Shown: positions 37,701-58,828 of the stretch, in pieces | How positions within the stretch are numbered: position 1 is the stretch's first letter | Layout: the number at the start of each line of letters is the position of its first letter | DNA from: Apostichopus japonicus | Lineage: Eukaryota; Echinodermata; Holothuroidea; Aspidochirotida; Stichopodidae | NCBI RefSeq assembly: GCF_037975245.1 | Contig: NC_092569.1 | Coordinates: 20,267,001 to 20,331,000 of the forward strand | Direction: 5' to 3' | DNA length: 64,000 nt | Position numbers and translations under genes: made by a program | Notes under the pieces: generated by a model | What the model saw: the letters and a program-made list of their open reading frames with translations, nothing else | What the model was told of the DNA's origin: nothing | The model's database searches: none

Positions 37701-38372
37701 AAAGGAGAAAGAAACGAAAGCCGTCCATACTCATTAATATGAATTTAACAAGTCGGTTAATTAATATTTGTCCTGATTATACTATAAGGCATAGACGATA
37801 TTAACTCCAGCTATATGCTTCGTGTGGCTTTAGATTGCGAAGTGTTTGAATTACGCCTACATTCAAAGTGACTTATTGTAGTAAGGTACATGTCTGTATC
37901 AACTCCTGTTTGTTTCTGTTCACGTGACAAAAACATAAAAATGCATGATCCTATATTTCCCGAGCATTACATGTCGAACACACATACTATTCATGACCGA
38001 CTATTTAAGATGTGGTTAGTAAACTCCATAGAAATTGAACGGTAATTCATAGCATCGTACCATTCTGTTTACACAGAAACTTATACACCTGAGTAACTTT
38101 GACCATGATAATATTAACATGACGTGGTACAGTAATACTTCTATACGGATAATAACCTATGTTATCAGTAACATTGATTTAATGTATAATTGATATTATT
38201 ACAAACAGTGGTTTTCGTGTAATGGAAGACCCGACTGAAAGGTATCTTTACCGTTTCGATTTCATTGATAAAATAGTTCGAGGTGAATCTTTGCAGCTGT
38301 AGATCATTTACCACCATCCTTCGTAACAATCTCATAAACAAAATGTTTGAAAATGAAACTCACCCCACTCAA

Positions 38373-38523
38373 TCCGTCCGTCCGTCCGTCCGTCCGTCCG
38401 TCCGTCCGTCCGTCCGTCCGTCCGTCCGTCCGTCCGTCCGTCCGTCCGTCCGTCCGTCCGTCCGTCCGTCCGTCCGTCCGTCCGTCCGTCCGTCCGTCCG
38501 TCCGTCCGTCCGTCCGTCCGTCC
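38373..38523. repeat. (TCCG)n microsatellite, about 37 units
   Basis: A pure tetranucleotide array on an AT-rich background, ending in degenerate tccaaccatccattccgtcc. It yields long Pro-Ser-Val-Arg and Asp-Gly-Arg-Thr repeat frames on the two strands, which are artefacts. No direct-repeat/spacer structure exists. Confidence 0.97.
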
Positions 38524-39440
38524 AACCATCCATTCCGTCCGTCTATCTTATACCGGCTACTCCCATTTTCATAAGTGACAAAAAGGCTTTACAAAAAAAA
38601 AAAAAAATACAACCATGAGGGAATTGATGAATATCCATGAACCTTTTAATTGCTCGACAACATATGTCAATTTCTAAAAATCGATATAGCACATCAGAAC
38701 AGGTGCCAACATTCGGAATTAGACTCTGCTGAAATCTTAGAAAAATTTACATATGAACTTTTGTCATAACTAATAACCAATTAAAACGCCCTTTTTGTAT
38801 AATAAGAAAATAAGAAATCAAAGTCTCAGCTTTTTGACTGCATATGTGGAAAAGAAAACGAAACCGATTTTGGAACAAATTTAAATTTAGGAAATGAGTT
38901 AGAAACAGATTTAACTAACATTTCTTGGAGTTGATATCTACAGTTTATCAATACTGCGCAAAAATAATGTATGCTGAAAAGTATTATCGTCTACTTGAAA
39001 AAAATTAATGTACCCTTCCCTGCCTGTTGCGACCATCGTGTGTTGTAATAGGATGTTCTTTTTAATATGTTTTTATTTTCACTTCTTTATCAAAGTTTCA
39101 CAAGCTTTGAGACACTGAAATAGATATGTGTTTTCCCAAAAAACTAGACCCATGTTGATATTAATAACCAAAAATGGGATCTTTATTTCATTCACCTACT
39201 GAAAAACTCAACAAATATCATAAATGACCATTGCCACATATTTATGTGGTTGCGCACCCCTGCATGGTGCCTATATTCGAACCTCTTCTCCCCCACCTCT
39301 TCTCAAATTTTGGTAGATTAGATCAACAAATACAAATGTCCATCCTAAAACCAAGTGCATACATGACTATAAACTGAATATTTGTGGGACCCTAGACTTA
39401 TGTTACCATGTGATATTATACGGGCAACCCCCACCCCCCA

Positions 39441-39600
39441 CCACCCACCAATACAACAGTTTTGGTGAAGACAATGGATCGAGCAAAGAATGTTTGGAAT
39501 ACTCATTCTGTTTCACTTCTTTCTTTTTATGCCAATAGTACAACACAGAGTGCAGCTGTAAGACTACGGATACAGCCAAGATACACAGTTAACCACGTTC
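39441..39600 (+). repeat. Relic of the duplicated intron-exon unit of the FReD gene
   Basis: The stretch ccacc..ttttggtgaagacaatgga..gtttggaatactcattctgtttcact..atag closely matches the intron sequence before FReD exons 3 and 4 (44310 and 44780). It ends in an AG at the same place, followed by tacaacacagagtgcagc. It lies about 1.1 kb upstream of the FReD start codon, so it is an orphan copy, perhaps from a lost neighbouring FReD gene. Confidence 0.6.
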
Positions 39601-39785
39601 TGTTCTAAACACTAGCAACTTTTACACGCGTATAGACCGCTTGAATTTGATACTATTAATTCAATATCCTGAGTAAATACACTCCAAGGATACACAATAG
39701 GCAATTTAAGTAGTGTAATACATGTGAAAGCAATATATGATTCCACATAAGTGTATACTGCATTAGTATACAACGTCAATGAACT

Positions 39786-40205
39786 TTGACCGTAACGATG
39801 GTGTTGGCGATGACAATGATAATGAGAATGAAACCAGTGCCAGGAAGTGATGAGCTGGATGTTAGGATGAGGACGATGAAGACAATAATGATAGACCAGT
39901 GAGGAAGCTGAAAACAACGAGGACGACTTCATAGATGACGATTGTGAGTATAGGGATTACGAGGATGAAGATGATGTTACAAGGATGGGGAACACGACAA
40001 AGAGGAGGACGGCGAAATTGATGAAATTGACAATGGTGACGATGATTATAAAGATAAGAATAAATGTTGTGACATGAATGAGGATGAGATGAGATGATAA
40101 CGGTATATACGATGACGTTGAGAACGATGCGGTAAACGAAAGCGATAAAGTGGGTGACGATGTAGGTGCAAATGATAATGACGATTGCGATGAACATACG
40201 ATGAT
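39786..40205. repeat. GAY/GAN-rich low-complexity DNA
   Basis: Imperfect gatgac/gatgaa trinucleotide-like DNA with strong purine bias on the plus strand. Ser/His-rich open frames on the minus strand are by-products. No gene is claimed. Confidence 0.65.
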
Positions 40206-40638
40206 GCATGTGGTCAAAAGTACAAAAAAATCAATGGATTGGTTAAAAGGGCACGTTAATAAGGAAAGTGTTATAAATTGATTCATTCTCGTCATCTTGG
40301 ATTAACATTTGACTTGTTCAGTACAATTTCTGCAAACTACAGTCAAACAAACCACCATTGCTTCAAAACTGCGAATCTCATGTGAACTCGTTTCCATGCC
40401 AATACGCTATTTACTTTTTATTTAAAATGACGTGTCATTAGTTACGAAGATCCAAATGACAAAATAGACATTAATATCAGCTAAGCGATCTAATTGGCTG
40501 TTTAACAGCCGTACACGACCGTCATTAAACCATCATGCCACTTCAGATTGTTAAAATCCGTTCGGTACGTCGCAGTTCTTGATCTGGATTTTGAAGTTTC
40601 ATATCATTTTACCGAGGTTTGAATCAGGAAACAGAAAC

Positions 40639-49225
<8,587 letters not shown>

Positions 49226-49348
49226 TGCGTTATAGATGTTTAGAATAATTCTCAGCTTTGAATAATCTAGAGATAACTTTAACATCATACACAGAGAATG
49301 ATGATAAACTGGTCACCATCGGCAGTGAAACAAGTCATTAATGTTGAA

Positions 49349-49354
49349 AATAAA
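49349..49354 (+). terminator. Polyadenylation signal AATAAA of the FReD gene
   Basis: Canonical AATAAA 124 bases after the FReD stop codon, the first in the expected direction. The cleavage site itself is not determined. Confidence 0.6.
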
Positions 49355-51103
49355 GAAACAAGACACATTAAAAATAGTTAATTGTTAAATATCCGTGTTT
49401 AGACCTCCTGCTATCATTTTTATAATGATGTATATTTAATGTTTGTTACACAGAGTGAACCTGTAAGTATATGTGGTAAATAGCTACTTTATTTCCCTCT
49501 ATTTTACTTCAATGCGTAATATTTAGATTGACATTACGATTAAAGTTAGTGTCTGGAATTTAGCAACTTCTGTTTGTTTCTTTGGTTGTTTTGTATCAAA
49601 ACAAATTATGTTATAATGACTGGTAACCTTTCATAACTCACAGATCACTAGTGGATTGACTGATGTTTGTTAATTGTAGCCTGTAGGTTCTTAATGATAA
49701 AAACAGATTTACGTTAGAGCTGATAATTATAACCTCAGCTGACAGACCTACTTAGAAACAGAAATCATTTTATTCCAGTTGCTAAATACATTAAATACAT
49801 ACATAAATTAAATACATCGGTTATTGCAAAGTGATAAGTAAAATAATGCCTTTGTTTTAAATTGTAACTGACATACTTTCTCACCAAGATTTCATCATCT
49901 ACTCTGGCTGTATTGAAACAAACTATAAATAAATTGAAAGCAGGAAAAGTTATCGTTGTTAACAATCTACATTAATGATTATAACACAGTCTATGTACTA
50001 TCATTCTTTATAAATCTTCTTTGTCGATCCAGAAATTATCGCAAATTTATTCGAAAAATATCCGCGAAGAAGAATACAACGGAAAGGAACATCAAGAAGG
50101 GGAGCTTGATATTAGTATATATTACGAATTGTTGTGCGACGAAATTAGTAATAGTCTCAAAATTGAAGGCAAAATCGGATAATGCCGGACGAAGAATTGG
50201 CTAAGATTTTATTTATTCGCTATTGTTCTTCAATAATGGTAAAGACGAAGCAAAACCAGATCAATTATTTATTTGTAGTTAATATCCATCCTATTTCCCC
50301 TTCCCTTATCATCGTGTTCAATAGTCATTGAGTATCATTTCACTTTAATCTATTACAAATGGTTACAGAAAGAAACAATTTAAGATCATTTCATAAATAT
50401 ATTTATAAATGTAATTTGGAGATTCGATGAATATATGTAGTCACTCAAAAGTCAGCTTATTTCTTGTTATTGCCCGCTCTTCGTCGTTCTTTGGGGGGTT
50501 GGGCACACAATTAGGATTTGGGGCACTTATCTCGTTAGGGCTGGCTTATAAAGGTTAGGAACAACTTCTCTATTAGGAAGTTGATTTAGATCAATAGGGA
50601 ACAAAATTTGGAATTGATAAATTTAAAAAAATGCAAATTATATGCAAATTATGATATGCAATTTAGAACGCACATTTGTTTTAAATGGAAAACACCAAAC
50701 TACCCAATAAAATCACTAATGACTTCAAAATTGACTTCAAAATATATGATAAAGGTTTTTCTGGGGTTGTTCTTTCAGATGATACCAACTTTTCTGAAAT
50801 CTGTTGAGGATTGACAGAGTTATGACTGATTTCATTTTAGTATACATGTTGTTTTCTTTGTTTACTTTCTACAATTACAGCCTAACGTTGGCATAACGTT
50901 AGGCCTAGCCTAGCCTTTGTTGTAAACAACGCTATTGACTTAAAATTTCTGGATCCTCGAGAAGGACCGAATCTTGATAAACTGGTTCGACCAGAACGTC
51001 CTGGTCCTCATCATCAATGGTATCGGTATCGGACCAATCTTCCCACATCTCTAGGACCTATTTGGCCGAAAATTTGGGGGAGCTGAGTGCATATTTGCAA
51101 GCG
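49355..51103. other. Intergenic; no gene seen
   Basis: AT-rich DNA between the FReD gene and the large transposon. A short palindrome, cctaacgttggcataacgtt followed by agg, occurs at about 50881. No exon is supported. Confidence 0.45.
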
Positions 51104-51106
51104 TAC

Positions 51107-51275
51107 TAGACTGGTTCCATTTCTCATAAAGAAACTTGTCGAAGGCATTTTTGAGTACAAGCAATTGAAATGGTTCTTCTTAGGTGAAATTTTATGCTGA
51201 TTACAGAAAGTCTGGTCCCCAAGCTAAATTTTGAAAAGAAGCATGCCTAATTTGCATAAATTCAAAATGGCCGAC
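51107..51275. repeat. Left terminal inverted repeat of the Academ-like element
   Basis: Shares with the right end tagactggttccatttctca, gaaggcatttttgag, acaagcaattgaaat, ttttatgctgat, ctggtccc and aatttgcataaattcaaaat. A diverged subterminal copy follows at 51411. Confidence 0.85.
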
Positions 51276-52270
51276 ATTTTGATGAATTTTGTGCATAACA
51301 CAAGATTTAAAGGACGTAAAGACTTTGTTCTTGCGTCAATACCCTTGTTTGTAAGGTCAAAGAATGCAATTATAATAATAGTTGTATCATTGGGTCATAA
51401 GTTGACCCTTAATTTGCATAAATTCAGAATAGCCACCGTTTTGATGCATAACTGAAGATTTAAAACCCTTTGAATCCTAATGTCGGATGATCCAACAAAA
51501 CAAGCGATCAATTTCAACAACATTCTAGCTCCGTAACCCAGTACCCCCCCCCCCCCCAAAAAAAAAGCCTGAAAACGGTAGAGCTTTTTAATCTGTAGCC
51601 AGTTAAGCATAGGCCAATTCTAGAAGATTTTACAGCAGATTTTCCAAGGAATGGGTATATGGCCAGTCTGGGGTATTTTACTACATTGCGCAATCACAGA
51701 ATGACCGCACGGTGGATTCGTAATTAGTTTTCCAGTGAAAACAGCTCAAATACACGTACAAACAGTCAGAAAAAGACTGAAAAGGTCAGTATGAATGCAA
51801 GGAATAATACTAGGGTAATTATCTCAAGCTATTAAGCCAATTTCTTGGTGTTTCGGGATGAATGTCTGGTAGGTAGGCCTAAATCCTAGTTTAGTTTAGC
51901 CTAGCCTAGTGTGTGAAGTTAATAGGCCAATGAAGTTAATAAGCCTGGTCTAGGCCTAGCTTTATGTAGGCTTAGTCAGTTATTGTGTGAGGTTAATAGG
52001 CCAATGCTTTGATCGTGATTCACGACTGTTCAAACGTGATTTACGACTATTTTGAAGAATATCATGGCTCAAACGTAATATTTCTGGAATCCTGACTAAA
52101 TGCCCGTTCCATTGATATAGGTTGCCATCAGTGACAAAAATATCTAGTTTTAGAGTAAAAAAATAGTTTCATTAAATGCACTAAATAACTTTCGGACCAC
52201 AGGGTGTCACAATATTTGATTGTTTCATCACTTTTCAGATTACAAGACTTTAAAACGTGTTGAGTTGAGA

Positions 52271-55200
52271 ATGGATCCGGTAATTTGCTTGAAGAGACCA
52301 TCTTCTGTAGACACCACGCTATGCATACTTTGCCAAGAAAGAGGCGGTACACTTAGCAAACCCGGTACACAAGGAATGAACACTTTAACCAAAGCAACTG
52401 CAACTAGAAGAAAATCAAAGAATGATAACTTCCGGGAAGTAACTGACCGCCTTACAGGACTTTTGAACTCTGAACCAATACCAGCTTTAACATGGCACAT
52501 GAAATGTTACCGTCCATATACAGACAGTACCAAACTGAAGAGATTGGAACCAATATGTAGCTCAAGCAAATCTGCAGATGATGAAGCCTCCAGCAGCACC
52601 CCTTCGCAAACCTGGTCCTCAAAACGATGAAGTAGTGTAGCTCCAATTAACTGGAAACTTTGCATGTTTTGTCAGAAGTTTACTCAACAGAGACTTAGAT
52701 CTATTATGTCGCTTGAATTAAGTGAGAGCATATTAACAGATGTTAAGTTTCATCAAACAATGGGCATTCACCTTTCTGGTATAAATGATCTAATAGCTGC
52801 AGAAGGGCAATATCATCTGGAATGCTCGGGATATTTCCGACGATCCGTAGCAAAAACTCGTTCTTCCGCTGGAACTGATTTCTCTGATGTGCCAATGGAG
52901 TGGCTCTGTACAGAACTAAGATATGCAGCAGAGAAAGGCCACGTTCTTTGCCTAGATGATGTGTGGAATCGGTACATGACAATCGCAGAGGAGTCAAATA
53001 TACCGATACCGAAGTCATTTATTAGTCGCCGAGCTAATTTCACTACCAAATTGCGGTCGAAAGTTGAGGATGTCATAACCTTTGTAGTTTCAGAGGGACC
53101 TCGTTCAGAAACACGAACCGTTTTACTCCCAATAAAGTATACTGGTTCTGTAATGTATATCTGCCAATCAACCGCAGAAGCCAAGGATGACGATCTGCTA
53201 ACGATACCACCGTATGTGCCTGAAGACGACACTTTTATATCTTTGGTGCATGTAGCTCTGAAGATTCGTGGTGATTTGATGGCAAAAGAAGGCCACAAAG
53301 GTTTGTCAGTCAGTGAAGAAGATTCTCTGGAATGTATCCCAGATAGCCTCTATCTGTTTTTGAATCTTGTATTCAATGGTACCACTCAGCTTGAAAATGA
53401 AAACATAGGCGAAGGAGAGAGAGAGAATACAATGAAGCAAAGCATATTAAGTACAGCTCAAGATATTGTGTATGTTGCAAGTGGAGGCAAAAAGTGGACA
53501 CCAAAACACATTGGTCTAGCCAGTACACTTCATCAGGCAACACGGTCCAAAGTTCTGGTAGATTTATTTCACAAGGCTGGTCACACACTAAGCTATAAGC
53601 AAGTTCTGCAATTAGATACAGCATTGGCAGAAAGTACCCTGAAGTCGATGGATCCACAAACTGGAGCTGTTATGCCTCCAAACATTATGCAAGACAGATT
53701 TATGCACTTCACAGCCGATAATATCGACATTCTCGACGAGACTCTACATGGAAAAAACACTTTCCATGCCACCCAGATGGCAGTATGGCAGCGAGGGCCA
53801 TCAAATGATGTTCGCCTTAACGACATTACACGATCAAGCACAAGTAGCCAGACGTTAAAAGTGCCAGATGCAATGGATACCTTGATCCCCGTTAGTAAAC
53901 CTGTTCAAAAGACAGAGCCAGTGTTACCGGAATGCTGCGAACAAGACATCGTTCTAGAACAGTCAGAGTGTGCGACAAAGTGTGCCAGAGAAGCATTTGC
54001 TACCGACCTGACATTCAACATTTTGCGGCAAAGAGGGACAGTTACTTCCAGCTGGACAGTTTTCAACGAAAAAATTTCCTCTCAGTCTCAACCAATGACT
54101 TCAGTCGGCTATATGCCTATAATCCAGGCTCCAGCTCATGAATATGACACTCTCAATACAGTTGTTCGTAGGTGCTTCCAAGTCTCCGCACATGCAGGGC
54201 AGGAGTTTACAGTTCTTACTGTTGACCAAGCCTTATACTGCAAGCTAATGGAGCTCAAATGGGCCCACCCAGAAGAGTATAAGAACCTCATACCACGACT
54301 AGGAGGGCTTCATATATCAATGAACTTTCTCAACGTCATTGGAACACATATGGAGGGCTCAGGATTAGCAGAGGTATGGATAGAGGCAGGTATATTTGGA
54401 CAAAATACTGCCCAACAGGCAATGAATGGTAAGAGCTACAACAAGGCCACGAGGGCCCATAAACTGACAGTTCAGTCTTTGTGGCGTTTGCTAGGGCCAA
54501 GTATTCTACACCATATTGACGCTACTGACAAGCAAATGTATGGTGACATTTCACAGGCTGATACACAAGACCTGATAGGAATTCTCAACAGTAAGTCATT
54601 CGGAAGAATAATGGAAAATTTTGAAGAAAAGAGACGAGAGGAGAATGTCAACTTTGACTTCTGGTGGAAATACATAAAAATGGTTGAGACTCTCCTTATG
54701 TTCACACGTGCCCAGCGTGATGGTGTATGGGATCTGCACCTGTTTGCCTTCCGTGAGATGTTGCCCTACTTTCTTAGGTATGACCACTATAATTATGGGC
54801 GTTGGGGTCCCGTGTATCTTGCAGAGATGTCGCAGTTGCCAGCAGATGTATTAACTGAGTTTCAGCAGGGAAACTTTGTTGTGAAGGGATCAAATCGCCG
54901 ATTCAATCAAGTTGATCCTGATCAAGCGCAGGAATGGTTGAACGGAACAGGAAAGCGTGGTGGTGGAATAGTTGGAATTACCAAGACAAGTTCTGCACTC
55001 ACTCGCTGGGCTCTTTCTTACAATCTGCGTTCACATATTGCATTGGAAACCAGAAGGATGTATCACATGAGTCACACGGACCGGCATTGTCGAAATGAAG
55101 AAATGCCTAGCCGCCAGGAGAAAGACAACACTGATGAGCAGTCCCTCGTGTCTGTATTTCAACGATTCAAGGTTTTTGATCCTACTGTCCAGCCAACTGC

Positions 55201-56881
55201 TCTTCAAAGCATTGTGACGAAAGATCTGGCTGATGAACAAATTCAAGACTCGTTGTTAAATGCTCAGATCTATGGCAAGCGGCAGCTGCAGGAATTTGTC
55301 AAAGACAGACTTGTGATAGATCTAAATAAGTCCTCACCCAATAAATCACTTTATGACCCTATCACTAAAAACAATGCACCGACTTTTGAAACCCTGTACG
55401 AGGTCAAGATATCGGGTAGTGACAAGGATAAAGCAAAGATCCTGAAGACCAACAGGAACATCTTGCAACGTCTCATCATTGCATATGCAGGAGGGCGCGA
55501 AGTGGATCTTGATACTGTTCTGAAGCATGAACTGATGCCTGTACCACTCGCCCTTGCCAATGTTAATGGTACGCTTAGGACAGGGAACAAAGCAATCCTA
55601 GCCGACGTAATAACAGCGGAAGTCGAATGCCCTGCAAATATTGATTTCAACAAAAGTACTGCTTGCTTGGTGATAGATGGGCAGGTCAGAGTAATTGCTG
55701 TCGGCAAGCCAACTAATGCTAAGACGTTTGGAGACCTAGCAGATGAGTTTACAAAGTCTATATATCAATCGGGTTCTAACTATGGTAGAATAGATGTGGT
55801 ATTTGATAGATATCGTGAAGAGTCAATCAAATCTATGACACGACAAAGGCGCTCTAAAACCATAAGACCAATACGACGCGTAATTGAAGGTAGAGATGTC
55901 CCCCTCCCAAGCTCATGGTCCAATTTCATATCCTCACCAGACAACAAGTCAGATCTTGCGAGGTTTCTTTCCGAGCAACTCTTAGAAAATGCTCCACCCG
56001 ACAAGGAGGTAGTTGTAGCTGGTGGATTTGAGAATGAACAGGAGGTAAAATCTTCTCACACAGCAACTAACATCATTCCTCTCAGAGCGTCTCACGAAGA
56101 AGCAGATACTAGACTTGTCCTGCACGCAGTCAACATCCCTTTTGACACAGTTGTGGTTTCAGCACAAGACACCGATGTCCTTCTGCTCTTGGTTGCACAT
56201 TTTCACCGTGTCCAGTGCAACCACTTATGGATGATAGCTGGAACAAAGAAGAAAAGGAAGTACATTCCTGTTGATGCCGTTCGTCAAAAATTGACGACTG
56301 GTTCTGAAAATGCCTTACTTCCATTCCACGCACTAACAGGGTGCGACACAACTTCTTACTTCTTTGGTCACACAAAGAAAACAGCATGGAGAGTGTTTGC
56401 TACCCATTTTGAACTACTGAGTAGTCTTGGTGAAGGCTTGTTAAATACAGATAAGATATGATCCACAGAAAAGTTTGTATCCCTCATGTATGGTGTTGAC
56501 ACAGCTTCGGTAGATACTGCACGTCGAATCATGTTTGAGAAGGCCAAAAAACATGAGTCTTTGCCTCCGACCAGTAATTCGCTACATCATCATATCCAGC
56601 GTGTACACTTTCAAACTATGGTATGGAAAGAAGCTCACTGCCCAACACCTGATCTACCAGATCCAGCTGATATGGGTTGGAAGCGAGGAGATACAGGATT
56701 GCGACCCATTCTGATGACTCTGGATCCCATTCCCGACGTCTGTGTGGAACTGATTTCTTGCGGATGTACAACAGCATGTAATACCATGCAGTGCAAGTGC
56801 AGAAAGGCACGTATTCCTTGCATTGGCCAATGTGGCTGTAGAAAACGTGGACCCGAATGCTTCAACGTAAGAGACATTTAA
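52271..56881 (+). pseudogene. Academ-like transposase, one frame with two internal TGA codons
   Basis: One frame of 1536 codons runs from MDPVICLKRPSS at 52271 to FNVRDI at 56881, interrupted only by TGA at codon 120 (52628-52630) and codon 1397 (56459-56461). A likely acceptor (cacttttcag, about 52238) precedes the start. Two N-terminal zinc-binding units of the form CxxC..HxxxC are seen: CILCQ..WHMKCY and CMFCQ..YHLECS. Near the C-terminus come SHEEADTRLVLHA (about residue 1273), VSAQDTDVLLLLV (about 1300) and FHALTGCDTTSYFFG (about 1353), with conserved acids expected of an XPG-like nuclease. A Cys-rich knot (SCGCTTACNTMQCKC..CIGQCGC) is at 1490-1530. Such proteins are often listed as uncharacterised in invertebrates. 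The sequence is otherwise well preserved, so inactivation seems recent. Confidence 0.8.
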
Positions 56882-57509
56882 TTGGTAGTTATTCAGAGAC
56901 ATAAATTTCATCCGTAAGTAAATGATCAATGAATTCTTTATGTTCCAATGTAATGTAAAAAGTATAAATTATCATTTTTAAACTCTAGAAACCGTTTTTG
57001 GCAAAGAGCGACATTAAAGGAATTGTCTGGTGGAAGATTTTGATACATTGTCCTTGTACTTATTATTTTTCTCTTTCTAACCATGTAAAAATTGTCCCCA
57101 TTTGATATTTTCTTCTTGTAGAAATCTGGTTTTCAAATTCACCAGTTTCTCACCAAAAGTACCGTTTGTTCGAACGCTTCAATATGGTGTTTGACGTAGT
57201 GCTTGCAGATAGGCAAAACAGGCGACTTGAAGTTAGCACTCCCAATTCCGCAGCAAATTAACTGACGTGTAAGCACATTGAATTGCCTCATATATATAAC
57301 GTACATACTCGCGAACGTATACCCATATACTACGATGCTCAGTTGGTGTACTTGTATAGCGTTACACATAGTACACTCACACTCAAACCACAGTTCATTA
57401 ACTGTTCTTCGAACTCGCTGAAATAAAATTCACGGATCAAATTAACAGTAAAAGGAAACTTATAAAGTATTCGTTAAACCGAAAGATGAAACTTGGCGGG
57501 ATCGATGTC

Positions 57510-58017
57510 ATCGCAAAACTGTCCGATTGTAAACGTTAGATAGAGTAGCCTATACACGCGAACATTCTTCGCGCTGGTGCTGGATACCGCGATGTATAAA
57601 CAACGAAGAGCCTGCTGTTAAAACTTATCTTGTGTTACACAATGACCACGAAACCACCGATCTACTAAATATATTGCGGCTTAAGGAGTTTTTTAAATCA
57701 TATCTAATTTATAAGAAATTTCACCGGAAATTATTGAAGAAATTGATCGAATCGTTGTCAGAGCAGAATATAGCGCTGAATAGCTTAGGCTTCGCAGAAC
57801 TGTCCGATTGTCAACGTTTGAGTACAGCCTACATGCGAACATTTTTCGCGTTGGAGCTGGATAGCGCGATGTATAGCCTGAACAACTCAGAGTCTGCTGT
57901 TAAAATTTACCTTGTGTTACACAAAGACCACGGAACCACCGCTCAAGTACATGGTGGCTTAAGGAGTTTTTGAAAACATATCTAATTTTTAAGAAATTTC
58001 ACCGGAAATTAAGGAAG
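57510..58017 (+). repeat. Approximately 281-bp tandem duplication inside the Academ-like element
   Basis: actgtccgattg at 57518 recurs at 57799, and the following text (gcgaacatt, gctggata.cgcgatgtata, gtctgctgttaaaa, cttgtgttacac, ggcttaaggagttttt, aaatttcaccggaaatta) repeats in order. A frame of 113 codons spans part of it, without recognisable domains. It is 3' of the transposase. Confidence 0.8.
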
Positions 58018-58647
58018 AAATTTATCTGTACACACCCGCTGTTTTTGTTGTGATTACCGTATAGGTACTGTGCGGAGGGTGGGTTATGACGCAATCTGCT
58101 ATGGCAGAGCTGACGTCACGTATTGTACTGTTCAAATCATATTTGAAATGTCTATCCATAACGGTTAAAAAATCGTTTCTCTGTCAAACGCAACATTAGC
58201 GTTCTCATACTTTGACAACATGTTTGGAAAATTATTTACTATTTTTTAAGGTAACTTCTTTGGGCCACCAGACAATCCTTTTAATCTAAACCCGAGAAAT
58301 ACAGATTAGATAACTTTTAGAATGGCGTATTGTTGAACTTGTGCAAGATAGGTGTGAGCATATTACCCAATGATATAATTACGGTTATGAATGAATTTCT
58401 TGACACTGAAAACATAGGTATAGACACAACAATGAAGTCTCTACGGGTCTTGAATCTTGAGTTATGCATCAAAGCATCAAATTGGCGGCCATTTTGCATT
58501 GATGCAAATTAAGTGTAAACATTTATCATCCAATCATACAACTAATGTTATAAACGTAATCTTTGACACTGAAAACATAGGTATAGACACAAGAACGAAG
58601 TCTCTACGAGTCTTGAATCTTGAGTTATAAACCAAAATCATAAAGTT

Positions 58648-58825
58648 GTCGGCCATTTTGAATTTATGCAAATTAGACACATTTTTCCTCAAAATTCAGC
58701 TTGGGACCAGGCTTTTTGAAATCAGCATAAAATTTTCATAGAGAAACAATATTTCAATTGCTTGTGCTCAAAAATGCCTTCGTCATCATTTTAGGGGGAT
58801 CTTTATGAGAAATGGAACCAGTCTA
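58648..58825. repeat. Right terminal inverted repeat of the Academ-like element
   Basis: Inverse of 51107-51275 with small indels; about nine bases longer. Further inward, 58370-58500 and 58545-58640 are two diverged copies of a subterminal unit (gacactgaaaacataggtat, ttgaatcttgagttat). Confidence 0.85.
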
Positions 58826-58828
58826 TAC

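Larger units (their letters stand above)
51107..58825 (+). mobile_element. 7.7-kb DNA transposon, probably Academ superfamily
   Basis: Terminal inverted repeats start TAGACTGGTTCC at 51107 and end at 58825. Immediately outside both is TAC (51104-51106 and 58826-58828), a 3-bp target duplication. The TIRs stay similar for about 170 bp, then subterminal tAATTTGCATAAATTCAAAATGG-type repeats follow on each side (first 18 bases: taatttgcataaattcaa). The interior encodes a very large zinc-finger/nuclease-like transposase. Academ elements have 3-4-bp duplications and a transposase with an XPG-like nuclease and a Cys-rich C-terminus, which fits. The superfamily name rests on recall of these traits and was not searched. 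Confidence 0.75.

Noticed and set aside
38283..38618. Pro-Ser-Val-Arg and Asp-Gly-Arg-Thr repeat proteins, or a CRISPR-like array
   Set aside because: A pure TCCG tetranucleotide repeat without spacers; open in every frame by chance.
39862..40295. Ser/His-rich minus-strand proteins
   Set aside because: They come from GAY-rich low-complexity DNA, with no splice or domain support.
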